Origin: Entonaema liquescens
Taxonomy: Eukaryota > Ascomycota > Sordariomycetes > Xylariales > Xylariaceae
Direction of reading: 5' to 3'
DNA length: 64,000 nt
NCBI GenBank assembly: GCA_902805475.1
Contig: CADCSX010000003.1
Location: 2,418,001-2,482,000, forward strand
Shown: positions 20,000 through 31,713 of the stretch, piece by piece
Layout of the letters: every line of letters begins with the position of its first letter
Numbering within the stretch: the stretch's first letter is position 1
Notes under the pieces: generated by a model
What the model was told of the DNA's origin: nothing
The model's database searches: none
What the model saw: the letters and a program-made list of their open reading frames with translations, nothing else
Program-made: the position numbers and the translations under genes

Positions 20000-21043
20000 A
20001 CTTGAGTTACCGTTGAATTAGGTATAGCTAACGACTATTCCAAGCGATTAGCTTTGATTATCTTGGAGATCAGTTATGATTATGAATATGTTACGGTACT
20101 GTTCTATATAGAAATTGAACGAATAATTAGCATTCTTGTTCCGTTTTTGGATTTGAGATGCGATGAATTACCTTCAATGTTGTTTGACTGCTGGTCTCAA
20201 GATACATACATGGGTACCTTTTCTAACAACTGAACAATCTTTCATGATATCTGGGAACTCTAGCTACGTCGATATCTAACATCTCAGCGTTCCATAACTC
20301 GTGGAGTAAGATTCCGAGTAAACAGTAACTTCATAGGCAATTGGTATGTAGGTAGTGTAGATGCTTAGGTATTCTTACTTATTACCTATGTACCTAGCAC
20401 AAATGCACACTCTAATAAGTAGGTACCTAAGCTAACGCCGCCAATAGCGCATAGGCCAGTTACTTAGGTACCTACTCAAGGTAAGCTTAGCGGGGCAAAT
20501 GTTAGAATTGAAGCATCAAATTTGAAGGTTCGAATGCTAGTGCCCCACCTTAAAGAAAAATTGGTGGACCCCTACCTGCTTTTTGGAGCTTCTTCCCGCG
20601 CCTCGACTCAACTTTCCGAGGGTCACTACCAAAGCTTCAACTTTTTCCGTTGTGAGAATTTCTCCTTCTTCTTTCCACAATATCTACCCAAGCGCACTTT
20701 GGTGACACCCAATCGATTCACTTGTAGTTTTTGTCGCTTTGATTATCTTCATCCAAGTTGACAAAGTGCTCAAACTATAGGTGTGATTGGAGGTAATCTA
20801 TTCTCATCCATCTCGTCGCATCCTGCGCGAGGCCTTCGCGAGTGACTCCCCGCCGCGACTTATTCTGCCCCGCGGCAACCTATCCCTCCACGCCTCACCT
20901 TTGACTCTTCTTCCATCCTAACTTCTGCATCGACCGCAGTATTTACTCAATCTGTGCTGTAGTATTGGTATTCAATCACATACTCCACCTTTTGTTTTGA
21001 ACAAGCCGCCCTAGAAATTTCGACAAAACCCCCTTCAGTCAGT
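20000..21043. other. Intergenic; promoter and leader of the La gene
   Basis: The stretch has many TAGGTACC-like words (20339-20485) and then a pyrimidine-rich leader (20690-21040) before the La start codon. No gene is supported. Confidence 0.45.
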
Positions 21044-22447
21044 ATGAGTGACCAGGTGGTTAAGCCCGATGAGGGCGTGAACAATGATGTTCCCGAGGTC
21101 AAGGATCAGGAAGTTGTCGGCACTAACACCGAGCCTGGTGACGAGACCAATGCCACTACACAGGATGCTCCCGCGGTTGAGGAACAAGAGATGACCGATG
21201 CAGCTGGAGCAGAGAAAGAACAGGCTGAAGGAGAGTCAGAAGCCAAAGCTGATGAGGATAGCCCCTCAGTTACACGCCCTAAGGAAATGTTGAAGGTCAA
21301 CAGAAAGGGTTGTGAGTCTAGACAGAAGTCAGACGCTTCTATTCTTCCCGACTCAGACAATCCTTATGAAATTCGCAAACAGGTAAGAATTAGGTCCTAT
21401 TTTTTTTTTTTACCCCAATCATTGTTTCTAATCATCATTTTTCAGGTCGAGTTCTACTTCAGTGATAGCAATTTGCCCAGCGATAAATTCCTCTGGAGCC
21501 AGACCGATGGCTCCAACAACAAGCCGGTGCCGCTCTCCGTGATTTGCAACTTCTCACGCATGCGCCGTTTTAAGCCATATTCGGCAGTCGTCGAGGCTCT
21601 CAAGGCTAGCAAGCATCTTGTCATAGAAGGATCCGAAGGCGAAGAGACAATCCGCCGAAAGCATGCGTACAAGCCAGCCGATGATAGGCAGTTCCAGATT
21701 GATGAGCGCAGCGCTTACATCAAGGGATTTGGGGAAGAACAGTCATCCACCCAGTTCGACATCGAGGCATTTCTCGCCCAATACGGAGAGTTCAACTCCG
21801 TACGTCTTAGAAGAGCGGATGATGATAAGAAGGTTTTCAAAGGATCTGTATTCGTCGAATGGGCCGACAAGGAGACTCTCGATAAGTTCATGGCTCTAGA
21901 ACCTAAACCTCTATGGAAGGAGCATACGCTGGAAATCAAGACAAAGCTTGAATACAAGGCAATGAAGGCACAAGATATACGTGATGGCAAGATACAGGCA
22001 AAGGGTTCTAACCACTTTGGACGTTCTCAACATGGTCATCGCGGTGGTGGCCGAGGCCGAGGATCTCGTGGTAACCATCGAGGTCCCGACTCCAATGACT
22101 GGAAGAAGCGCCGCGATGAGGATCAGCGAAACGGCTTCCAGGACCGTCATGGCCGCCGTGATCATCGTGGCCGAGGCCGAGGCCGTGGCAACAATCGTGG
22201 GCGAGGTAGAGACCGTGCTCAGAACGATAACGGTCGCACCAAGGAACAAGAGCGTCCTGCCTCACGTGATGATGGCAGACCTAAAATCAACACGAGCAAG
22301 GAAAGCGAGAAGATCATGAAGGAGGAGAATGCCAAGCGCAACTCGGATGCAGAGGCAAACGGAAAACGTGGTAGGGATGAAGAACACACGGATACACCCC
22401 CCGCGAAGAAGGTCGATAACAAGGAGGCTGCCGCTGGTGCCGCATGA
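21044..22447 (+). CDS. La-type RNA chaperone (La motif plus RRM, RGG-rich tail)
   Basis: Two exons, 21044-21382 and 21446-22447. The 63-base intron is a multiple of three and has no stop, so the unspliced frame stays open; splicing gives 446 residues and joins RKQ to VEFYFSDSNLPSDKF, the core of the La motif. Order: acidic N-terminal tail (1-85), La motif (about 95-185), RRM (about 203-275, AYIKGFG and KGSVFVEWA), then a long RGG/RGRG-rich tail (about 310-390) and an acidic-basic end with GKRGRDEEHTDTPPAKK. La proteins bind the UUU-OH 3' ends of RNA polymerase III transcripts in the nucleus and protect pre-tRNAs. An RGG tail is a fungal variant of the C-terminal region and adds non-specific RNA binding. 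Confidence 0.93.
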   Translation: MSDQVVKPDEGVNNDVPEVKDQEVVGTNTEPGDETNATTQDAPAVEEQEMTDAAGAEKEQAEGESEAKADEDSPSVTRPKEMLKVNRKGCESRQKSDASILPDSDNPYEIRKQVRIRSYFFFLPQSLFLIIIFQVEFYFSDSNLPSDKFLWSQTDGSNNKPVPLSVICNFSRMRRFKPYSAVVEALKASKHLVIEGSEGEETIRRKHAYKPADDRQFQIDERSAYIKGFGEEQSSTQFDIEAFLAQYGEFNSVRLRRADDDKKVFKGSVFVEWADKETLDKFMALEPKPLWKEHTLEIKTKLEYKAMKAQDIRDGKIQAKGSNHFGRSQHGHRGGGRGRGSRGNHRGPDSNDWKKRRDEDQRNGFQDRHGRRDHRGRGRGRGNNRGRGRDRAQNDNGRTKEQERPASRDDGRPKINTSKESEKIMKEENAKRNSDAEANGKRGRDEEHTDTPPAKKVDNKEAAAGAA

Positions 22448-22887
22448 GCAAACCAAAGAAACTTATGAACTCTTCATATGCGAACCACATACCCCTTCTT
22501 TGCGTCTTTATTTCATGTTGATTCCCATAATTTTCATCGCTCCTCCTGTATGCTACTGTGCTTCAGGCACTCAAGCTTCGCATTTCAAGGTCGGACCTGG
22601 TAATGGAATTATTGGTAGGGTTCGGAAGAGGCGTTCACGGGTTATTTAGATACCTAGGCATTATAAGTTTGCGTCTAGCTACGAAAAGCATCATGATTTG
22701 TTGAGACGATTATTATGTTTCTTACCTTTACAGGCAAGATAGTCTATCTTTTATCAGTGTGGACAACCTAATATCTTCGCGGACGTGATAAAAGTTCAAA
22801 TAATCAACGTAGCTAGCTCTCATGCTTTTTCTATCGTCTAAATACATATCCCATTCTGATGATGCAGGCTCTTGGCATATATCTACA
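22448..22887. other. Intergenic, convergent ends
   Basis: The 3' flanks of the La gene and the DHA1 transporter gene face each other here. I see no further feature. Confidence 0.4.
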
Positions 22888-25087
22888 CTAGCCACCCGCA
22901 GCAAACGGGCTCCTCTTCCTCAGTGCCTCCCCACTGTTACAATAGTTAGCAATTACTTCTTTAGCAGAGTTTCAATAATATTTTGAGAAGCCATTTGGAA
23001 TGGGCCGGTTCGAAAAAGTAAAACTTGAAAGATATTGAGAATTGGTATTACGTACTATTTCCATAATAATATCGGTGAAGGCCAGCCTATAGCAATGCCG
23101 AGGAATGCCATAAGGGAGTTGCCCCAGCCATAACCCAGTCGATCATACATGGACGGAGCGAACAACGGAAAGCCGAAGCCAGCGAGCGATCGTAGCACGG
23201 TGGCGGCACCGACGGCGCTCGCGGCGTACCGCTGGTAGGAATCGACGACGAAGGCCTGCAGAGACTGGAAGCATATAATAGCACCAACAGCGAAGACGAA
23301 AGCGCCGATGTTCGGGCCGATCCAGTGCGTCTTGTACTCGGCGGTCCAGCCGTAAATAAACAACCCGCAGGGGATGAAGACAGACCCCGGGATGATCATG
23401 GGCACGCGGTACTCGGGCTTGCCGACGCCGTACCGCCGCTTGAGGGCGGCGTAGATGCGGTCCTGCAGCGGCGCGCTGGTCTGCGCGCCCACGAAGAACC
23501 CGAGCCCCAGGCTGATGTAGTTCAGGCCGCCAACCCCGACGGACATGCCGTAGCCGGCGGGCGGCGGGGCGGTGAAGAGAGACGGGAAGGACGCGAGGAG
23601 CAGGTACATCAGCCCGTAGATGTACATCATGTACAGCGCGATGCACTGGACGATGACCTGCGTGGCGAGGAGCCGGAAGGGCCGCGTTATGGCTGTGCTG
23701 AGGGTCGTCGCGAGGCTCCTGCTGTCGGACTTGGCGTCGTCGTACGGCGTGTGCAGCGCGGCGTTTCCGGTCTCGGCGATGAGACGCTGGCGCTTGCGGT
23801 TGAGCAGCAGGGGCGCGTAGGTCTCGCGCAGGAAGAACAGCCCGGCGACTTGGATCACGGCGTCGGCGATGCTGGTCGCCCAGAAGGCCCAGCGCCACGT
23901 CGTGTTCTCGGTGATGAAGGCGCCGGCGATGGGGCCGACGGCCGGGCCTAGGAGGGGAGCTAAGCTGTATACTATGGCGATGGAAGTTAGTGGCTATGTT
24001 TGATATATCTTGGCCGGATAATGTGTGTGTCGGTGACGACAACCCCTTACCAACCTGGACATGAGATTGGAACTCATAAGGGTCGACAAGGGTAAAGGAG
24101 AGAGCAGTTGATGCTACTACATACTTGATATGGCGCGGCCACGCTGTTCGGCAATGAACAGATCACTGAGCACGCCACCACCGATGGCTAGGGAGGCAGA
24201 ACCACCCAAACCGGAGAGAAAACGGAAGGCGATTATCTGCCCTTTCGTACGCGCGAAACCACAACCTAGAGTGAAAGCGAGGAATCCGAGGTTTGAATAC
24301 TGTAGTACAGATACCCGACCATAAATCTCCGCGAGCGGACCCCAGCTATATTTTGTTTCCTTTAGGTCAGCGATATGAAATTAGGAACAGATTATACAGG
24401 AATTAAGCGAAAAGGAGGTGGCTTACACTAAGGGTCCTATAGCGTATGCGAGGACAAATATTGAGAGTACAATATTCTGCTGGACTTTAAAAAGGGGTGT
24501 ATTGTCAGCTGTCTTATCCTTAAAAGCCTTATATAAGTGTATAATCTCAACTTACATCCTTCAGGAATACCAAACTCGGCGCCGATTGCATTCAGACTCG
24601 GGGCCACCATGGAAGAGGAGACAGGCGAGACGAAAGTGAACATGGACACGATGAAGACGACACCCCATTTCTTGGGAAACGGCCAGTTCTTTGGGTTCTC
24701 CGGGTCGTTAGACCCTTTCCAGGTCACTAAGTCAGGGTCGCTAGTATCCGGCGCTGTAGCGGCAGCAGTGTTTTCCTCTTCTTCGGTGAGTTGACCCTCT
24801 TCTAGGTCCCGGCGTGATTCGATTCCATCCCGTACCTCGGATATGGTCCTCGAGAGGGCCCGTGAGACGGTCCGAGAAGCTAGTTGTCCCGGAACATCGA
24901 GATGAGCGCTATTTTCGGTAGTCTCTGAGTCGCTATTAGAGTCCGACTTAGATTCACGACTGTCGCATTTTTCTAGCCCACCATCCTCGCCTATCCGTGA
25001 ACTCCTCATACCGTCGACAGTTTCGACGTCGGCGGAGCCGTTCTCGGCTCCGGCCTCCTTATCGGCTAGCGAACCCTTCATCACCAA
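22888..25087 (-). CDS. MFS transporter, DHA1 (drug:H+ antiporter-1) type
   Basis: About five coding exons are read from right to left: 24556-25087; one starting at about 24513 (or 24490) and ending LAYAIGPLV; 24125-24346; 23056-23971; and 22888-22933, the last coding for the tail after ILLWKYG. The N terminus is a long Ser/Glu-rich cytosolic tail (about 115 residues), followed by WKGSNDPENPKNWP, the signature just before the first span in fungal DHA1 proteins. Further motifs are LAEIYGRVSVLQYSN, EQRGRAISIYSLAPLLGP (loop 2/3 and motif C region) and NTTWRWAFWATS. Such pumps export drugs, polyamines or fungal metabolites at the plasma membrane. The acceptor of the second exon is uncertain (two in-frame options). 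The exon 23056-23971 is far richer in G+C than the rest of the gene. Substrate unknown. Confidence 0.9.
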
Positions 25088-26536
25088 CCTTCAGCTAAGG
25101 GTTGATTCCAAGAAATACTACAATATAGATACACGAGAGGATGCGATTATACAATTCAATACTATCCAACCAGTTAAAAACCGAAGGGTATAATGCGCTG
25201 AGACTAAGAACATTAAGATGAAGATGTCCATGGCGGCTTGGCGAATCTTCTTATATACATCGTAATCACGGCACTTTCAGTCACGTAATATTGGAGACGG
25301 GGAGTTAGTAGCGGTAAGACCGGTTCCATTACGTAGCATATGCCTACATATATCCACACGAGACGGATAGACATAGATAGAGGCGGTAGACGAAGGGCTT
25401 GATTTGGAATTGCCCAATCAAGGGTGTTTCCAACCTCGTCTATGGTCGTATTCCCGGATATAAGTGGTTTGGGGGACGATGTGAGAAACTAGATCGCTGG
25501 TTACCCGGTTCGGTACCGGAGCGGCTACGACTCAACATAATACCTACCCCATCACGTCAACAAGTCCTCAAGGTATCAAAGCTTTTTTTTCTTTCTTTCT
25601 GTCGGTCGAAACTAACCGTTCAGTCGGTGAAGAGTCTCCTAAAACGGAGATAAGCCCCAGTAATACCGGGCAAGGGAGAAACGGAGTGACATTGGTCCAT
25701 GTCTGTTCGCATTTGATAATCAATTCAGTTCGTGATGAATTCCTAAACCTACTCGCGCCTTGAAATGTCAGCGATATCGCGATATCGCGAAGTGTCTTGA
25801 ACATTGCGCTGAATCTACATACCATATCTTATATACTCATAGGTATAATTAGCATATCAGGTAACTATTAATATGACAGGCGTTCGAAACCTTGAATAAG
25901 GGTATTAGTAGTTAGTATAAGAGGATTGAAGACCAAGTTCAGCAGAAGAGCTATAACATCTTCAAGAGTATAATGTATGTTGCTAATAATTATCCCTCGT
26001 TGATTAATTGTTTTGCTCGATTACGGCATAATATAAGAATAAGAGTATATTTCTTGTTAAATGTTTATTGATAATTGTTACCGATGTGATGCTTATAAAG
26101 CCTTCTTTTTTTTTTTTTTTGCCTTTTTTGAGCGCATGAGGAATTCAACAGTATAATCCTCAATAATATCGAAATGGTTTCATGGAGGTAATTTAATTCA
26201 TTTAAAGTCTTGCTGAGACATCTTGTCGTACCAGGTGGATACCTATGTCTACGACTAAGAAACTACTTACGAAGTACATAGGTACATATTAATCTCTGCC
26301 AGTCTCTATCGATAAAGAAAATCGAGCTTGAGCTTGGACCAACGCACGAATTGAGCCCGAGTCCAATGGTAAACTTTAGAGTTACTTTCCGATAACGCAC
26401 GTGATCGCCAATTAAGAAATTTTGGCGGGCCGTAAAGTAAAAGTCCAGGGTTCTCAAGATCGCGGAACCTCGAACAGAGGATCACGACCATACCGGACGC
26501 CGTTGCTCGCATACGGAACTCGGTACAGCAGCCGAG
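25088..26536. other. Intergenic, divergent promoters
   Basis: The region lies between the starts of the DHA1 transporter and uS4m. It includes an 18-base perfect palindrome GCGATATCGCGATATCGC at about 25772, a poly-T run near 26107, and a few TAGGTACC-like words near 26245-26290. The frame at 25399-25653 has no recognised product. Confidence 0.45.
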
Positions 26537-28033
26537 ATGAAGCCCAGAAGATATCACGGTCTGAAAAGACCGGTAAGTCTTTACAAATTCGGTTCAATCT
26601 CCCCGCATCTACAGATCAACCCACTAACATCATTTTCTTGCTTTTTTCTTTTTGTAGAGACTTCGGCAAAGTTGGAACAAATACAATCTTTTCAACATCT
26701 GGAGAGCTAGGGACCCGAAACTCGGTAAAGGCGATCAAGAAACATTCTTCCAGCAAAAATGGAAGGCGAAGGGTATGCTGCGAAACTACCACGGCGAGCA
26801 CGTCGTCGAGCGTAAGTGGACGCGCATGTTCAGCCGCCGCTTGTTGAGTGTCGCCGATATGGACCCCAAATATATGGCCGCGTTCGATGGTTCCGAATTG
26901 GCCGCCGGTAGAGGATCCGGCAAGGATAAACGGCCGAACTGGTCGGACCATAGAATAAAGAAACGTGTTCAGACACCCTACATGCAGATGACCTTCGCGC
27001 CTATGGAGAGGAGATTGGATATCGCCGTCTTTAGGGCTATGTTCGCAAGTAGTGCGAGACAGGCTAGACAATTCTGTGTCCACGGCGCTGTCAGGGTCAA
27101 TGGCAAAGTGGTCAGTATAACTCTACAAGAGCAATGCGATAGTGATTGTATAAATATATAAGGGAGCGCCGCTAACGATTTTTCATATAATAGATGCCAT
27201 ACCCCGCCTATCGTCTAAATCCCGGCGATATGTTCCAGGTCGATCCCGAGCGTGTCCTCTACGCAACTGGTGTCCCGAAACCCGATCCCAATAAGTCCAA
27301 GAAGAAAAAGTCGTCGGCTAGAGGCGCTGTGGAGGAATCCGAGGAAGCAGAGGAGGAGGCCGAAGTAGAGGCAGCCGCTGAAGAAGAAGCAGCCGAAGCC
27401 AACGCAGAGGCGGCAGAACAAGACCCCGATACGACGGATGCGCCAGAACCCGTCCAGGTAGACATGAAGCCGACGCGGAACCAAATACAAGGCATGGTAA
27501 AACAAGCCAAGACGATATTAAACGAAGACACCGATCTCGGCGTGCGCCAGAAGCAACAGCTGCGGAAATTCATCAAGGAATTGAAACCCCTAGTCTCTCG
27601 CGCCGGCCGTCCCAGCGCTTCTCCGGGAGAAATCGCCTCAGAGCTCTCAAACCTAGTCTCCGAACTTAGCCTATCCGGTCCTTCCACAGACGCCTCCCCA
27701 GCCGAGACGGAACAATCTTCGTCGTCGAGGGACTCCATCGGCGACCTTAGCAAAGATGAGCTGGCGGTACTAGAGAAGCGCATGGCCGAGTATATACGCG
27801 AAGAGCAGGAAAACCCTTGGGACCCTTCCAAGCCGTACAAGACCCCCTGGAGGCCGCGCAACTACATGGCCCCCTTCGCCTTCATACCCAAGTATCTCGA
27901 GGTCAACCACAACATCTGCGCCGCCGTCTACCTGCGGCACCCCGTCGCGAGGGTGGGAAGCGCCGAGGTCCCGACGCCGTTCCCCGAATCCGTCAACCAG
28001 CTGGCTTTCAACTGGTACCTGAGAAGAAGGTAA
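26537..28033 (+). CDS. NAM9: Mitochondrial small-subunit ribosomal protein uS4m (Nam9-type)
   Basis: Three exons: 26537-26572, 26658-27110 and 27194-28033 (442 residues). The short first exon MKPRRYHGLKRP joins RLRQSWNKYNLFN, the typical opening of fungal uS4m and a basic mitochondrial leader. The S4 RNA-binding fold follows (ARQFCVHGAVRVNGKVV around residue 155), and MPYPAYRLNPGDMFQVD continues it across the last intron. A long fungal insertion rich in Glu/Ala (about residues 200-245) and a linker follow, and the protein ends in the conserved block NPWDPSKPYKTPWRPRNYMA to FNWYLRRR. uS4m binds 15S/small-subunit rRNA early in mitoribosome assembly. The frames starting at 26775 and 27194 in isolation are just parts of this gene. 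Confidence 0.93.
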
Positions 28034-29898
28034 AAGTAGAAACCGAGGCTTCGGTTAGTCTTTTGGCCCTTCCAAGAAATAGGGTCTCTGGTTTGGCTTG
28101 CTCCCGAGCCTCGCGCTGGAGCAGGGCTGGTTGGGACGTAGTTGACCGACATGTCGGTACATCTCGATAGACATACAATTGTATATTACGAAATAGCTTA
28201 CGACCTAAGGAACTCCTCAACTTAGCTCGTCTGGCTGCTCTGCGGCCGCCCCATTAGGCAGCCTGGGTCGGCGGAGATCCTTCTCTGTGCATATACCTAC
28301 CTATATAGAGATAGCATGTACAATATGATGTGTATCGTCGCCCAGTGAACCGTTGTTGTCCGTACCATGATTCATAATGGCGTGTAGTAGCTATGGTCTG
28401 TGAAAGCCGTAATATCAGTCAGTCGGGGGCTTAATCAAGACTCAGAAGTAAAATCGGAAGATCTAATGTGTTTTGTGTATTACAGGCACCATCATATTGA
28501 ACAAACGAATAAGCATATAAAATGATTAGGCGTCTGATCTAACCTACCTCGTAATAAGGAGATCTCTCTACTTACACATGCCTCCGAATGTACTTACTCT
28601 AGAAGTTCTAGAACAGGTTCTCTTTATCTATTAACACGCAGAAATATATCTTAAAACGATATCTGCCTAGTCTCACTCATGAATAGGCAGAAGGCAGTCA
28701 GGAAGCTACCAGTCTATTTGTACGAATAGAAGATATATCAAGAACCATCGACCACTATACAAGGACACAAATTACAGACGATAAATTCTACTACTTCACA
28801 AATATATAAATTACATTTACTTCCAAAGTCCAAAATGACGCAAGTCAAATAGATTACATACAAAACTCTTACAAAGTCTAGGGATCAAGGGGCAACAAAC
28901 GAACAGCACAAGTCACTTCACTACAAAAACCAAGCGGTAAGAAAAAACAATCATCCTTTTCTTAATTCAGACGACCTAAACTGAGAAACACGTCGAGGCT
29001 AGAAACACAAGGAAAACAGAGGACAGTGGGTTTGACGTAAGGAAAACCAAGAGTGAGCCAAGTTCGTGGCCAGATGTGCGTGCGTCGAGAGGATCCTCTT
29101 CGTCGGATGGCACCGGCCAGCGAGGCCAGTGGATACAAACCCATCTTGTGAGCGAGAAGACTGACTCCTAAAATACAGACATCTAATTTTTGGGGGGAGC
29201 ATTATACTCTGACATTCTCCTCCGCATCCTCCACGAACACACCAAGCCGCCTATCGACTTTCCGCCAATTCCGGGTATTTTGTCGTAACAGCTGAAAAAA
29301 ACAAGCACATATGATCGTGAAGGAAAATAAACGGTAGGACGAAAACTTCGAGAGGCAACGAGAATCGTGTTGTCTTCAAGGTAGTGTTCGCGGGGATATT
29401 TCGACCAGCTAATAAGAATTAAATAGATGCTGTCCTGCCATACCTATTCGCTATGCCATACTCGCCCCTCGCCGAATATCGTGGGAAGCTGAGGCGGTTT
29501 TAACGAGACATATATGGCAACCTGATGCACAATGTCGGAGGGAATAGGATACAGTCGTTAAAATCCTGAACCAACTATATCTCGCCGCAATGTTCAAGAA
29601 CGCCGGAAAAGCAACCCCAGACATCAGGAAACTTTGCCTCTCGAGAGCCGATCTTGTCGTTTTCATGGTAGCTGCCGGGTGCTTCTTTCGGTACCACTAA
29701 CCACGGCCAGGAGATACTCATCCGAGGACTGTCCAGCTGACAATCTCTGGTGAGGTATATTAAGTGATGAGTAATTAAAAGAACAGAGGGTTGAATAGAC
29801 AGAGTGACGAAGTGAAAGAACGCGGCAGGCTGGTACTGTACGGGCATCATGAAGGCTCCGGGCATAGATCATAGATTAGAATGGGTTGTCGTTATAGG
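28034..29898. other. Intergenic, convergent ends
   Basis: A 1.9-kb stretch lies between the 3' ends of uS4m and the septin gene. Several overlapping short frames on both strands (for example 29451-29666, 29575-29865) have no recognised domain or splice pattern. I see nothing I can support. Confidence 0.45.
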
Positions 29899-31713
29899 TT
29901 AGTTCCGTAGGGAGAAACCCTTTCGCTTGCCCTCCTTTTCTATGGGTCTTCCGGATTCGATTCTGGCCTTCTTTTCTTCGAGTTCTAATCGTTGCCGTTC
30001 TAGCTGCTCCTTCATCTCTCTATGACGGGCGTACAGCTCTTCTTCGCTCTGTTTCAGTTTACTCTCCTTTTCAGCCACCTTCTGCTGGAACACCATCTTC
30101 ATTTCAGCCTCCATCTTGGCAAGCTTCTGTTCGTGCAGAGCGCGTTCCTCTTCTTGCTTCACAGCTGGGTTGACCTCCTTGAAGACGCTAGGATCTTGAG
30201 CAACACCCATAGCCGTAAGCTTGTCTGTTCGGTAGTTCTCGTAGAGAGAGTTGTTGGTGTGCTCCTTGAGCTCCTCCATGTGAGTTCGGATCAGCATTTG
30301 ACGTAGCTTAACAAAATCACAGTGCTCCTCATTATCGACCTCAATAACACCCCAAGGGTATCGACGACCGCGAACCTTGCGTCCATCGGCATTGGTGATC
30401 TCATTATTGGCGCCCACGACGGCGAAAGGGACCTTCGACATGATCTCATTGTTCTCGGCGATCGTCTCTTCGTCATCCAATTCATATCGAGGGCCCTCAA
30501 AGATCTGAATGCCGTGGTGCTTGATATCTGCGAGAATCTACGAAAGAATTAGCAACGTCAAACACGTAGAACGTACAAAAACATACCCTGGATTTGAAGC
30601 CTGCAATCTCGTCATCCGTAAGAGTATCTGATTTGGCAATGACGGGAATCAGGTTGACCTTGGTGTGAAGACGGCGCATGACTTCGATATCCAGAGGCTT
30701 CAAAGAGTGGCCTGTAGGCTGGATGAAAAAGACACAGGCGTGGATACGGTTATCTACGATATTCATACGGTTGACCTTGTTCTCGGCATCAAGGTAGGCG
30801 TCATACCGCTGCTCGATGTTGTCGACAATTGGTCTCCACGACTCATCGTTGTTCACGAAATCTCCGAATCCCGGGGTATCGACAACAGTCAAGCGTAGAC
30901 GGACGCCGGCCTCTTCAATATCCGCACTGATGGATTGGATAGAGACAGTCTTGGGTATTATGTCAAGGCTAGGTCCCTTCCGGTCCTTGGGTGGGTAGAG
31001 AGAAGTGTTGAATAGAGTGTTGACAAGAGTAGATTTACCCAAGCCAGATTCACCTGAGATCATTTAGTTTTCAACTCATTAACAGGAAATGGCAAAATCC
31101 TTACCAACAACCATAACATTAAAGTTGAAGCCCTTTCGGACACTCTTGCGATGCCATTGGTTTGGCAAGTTTGCAAAACCGACGTAGCCGGTCAACTTCC
31201 TTCGAACGATGTTCTTGTTGTCATTGATGATTGGGCCCGAGCTCGGGGGGGCAGCAGCCGGAGCTGTTATTTTGATGTCAGAACTCAGCGGCGACGACGG
31301 TTGAGGCGAGGGTAGCTTGCCCTCGGTCGGCACAGGCGATGCTATCGTACCGTTTGCAGCTATTTACAAGTCAGTATGAGATTTAAACGGAGTTGACACG
31401 GTTTAAAGGAGAGCAAATTGTAAGAGGCTGCCAGAAGAGTTATACCAGCAAGCGGTTGATGGATATAGAGTTCTTCGTATGACATCGGCTTGAGGGGACC
31501 GAGAGATGGGGCATCCACGACCAGCATGCTACGATAATGTCGAACGGAAGGGGGTCGATTCTCCTGGTCCAAACGGGTGCTCGACCTAACAGCCGGAGTT
31601 GGGGATGCAGTCGACTCTCTCTGGGGCAAACAGAGATTTTCCATGATGTGGGTGCTGTCCAATTGAACACTGCGAGCTCGTGCCTTGCTGTGAGGGCTAA
31701 GGAAAGCAGGCAT
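29899..31713 (-). CDS. aspB: Septin, AspB/Cdc3 group
   Basis: Four exons: 31446-31713, 31105-31359, 30587-31053 and 29899-30537 (542 residues if the ATG at 31713 is right). The G domain shows the P-loop GESGLGKST split by an intron after the first Gly, switch II DTPGFGD, the G4 AKSD, and the septin unique element region TADGRKVRGRRYPWG as NADGRKVRGRRYPWG. The polybasic helix is part of RKSVRKGFNFN. The C-terminal 90 residues form a coiled coil (QEEERALHEQKLAKMEAEMK onwards) and end in GKRKGFSLRN. Septins form hetero-octamer rods and filaments at septa, branches and hyphal tips. The sequence is closest to the core septin AspB of Aspergillus from memory. The N-terminal extension (about 165 residues, Ser/Pro-rich) is poorly conserved, so an additional upstream exon cannot be excluded. 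Confidence 0.94.

Noticed and set aside
22008..22265. Minus-strand frame opposite the La gene
   Set aside because: Shadow of the RGG-coding region of La.
23325..23951. 208-codon frame on the plus strand
   Set aside because: Antisense shadow of the same GC-rich transporter exon.
23143..24042. 299-codon Arg/His/Pro-rich frame on the minus strand
   Set aside because: It overlaps the DHA1 transporter exon in another frame; GC-rich DNA keeps shadow frames open.
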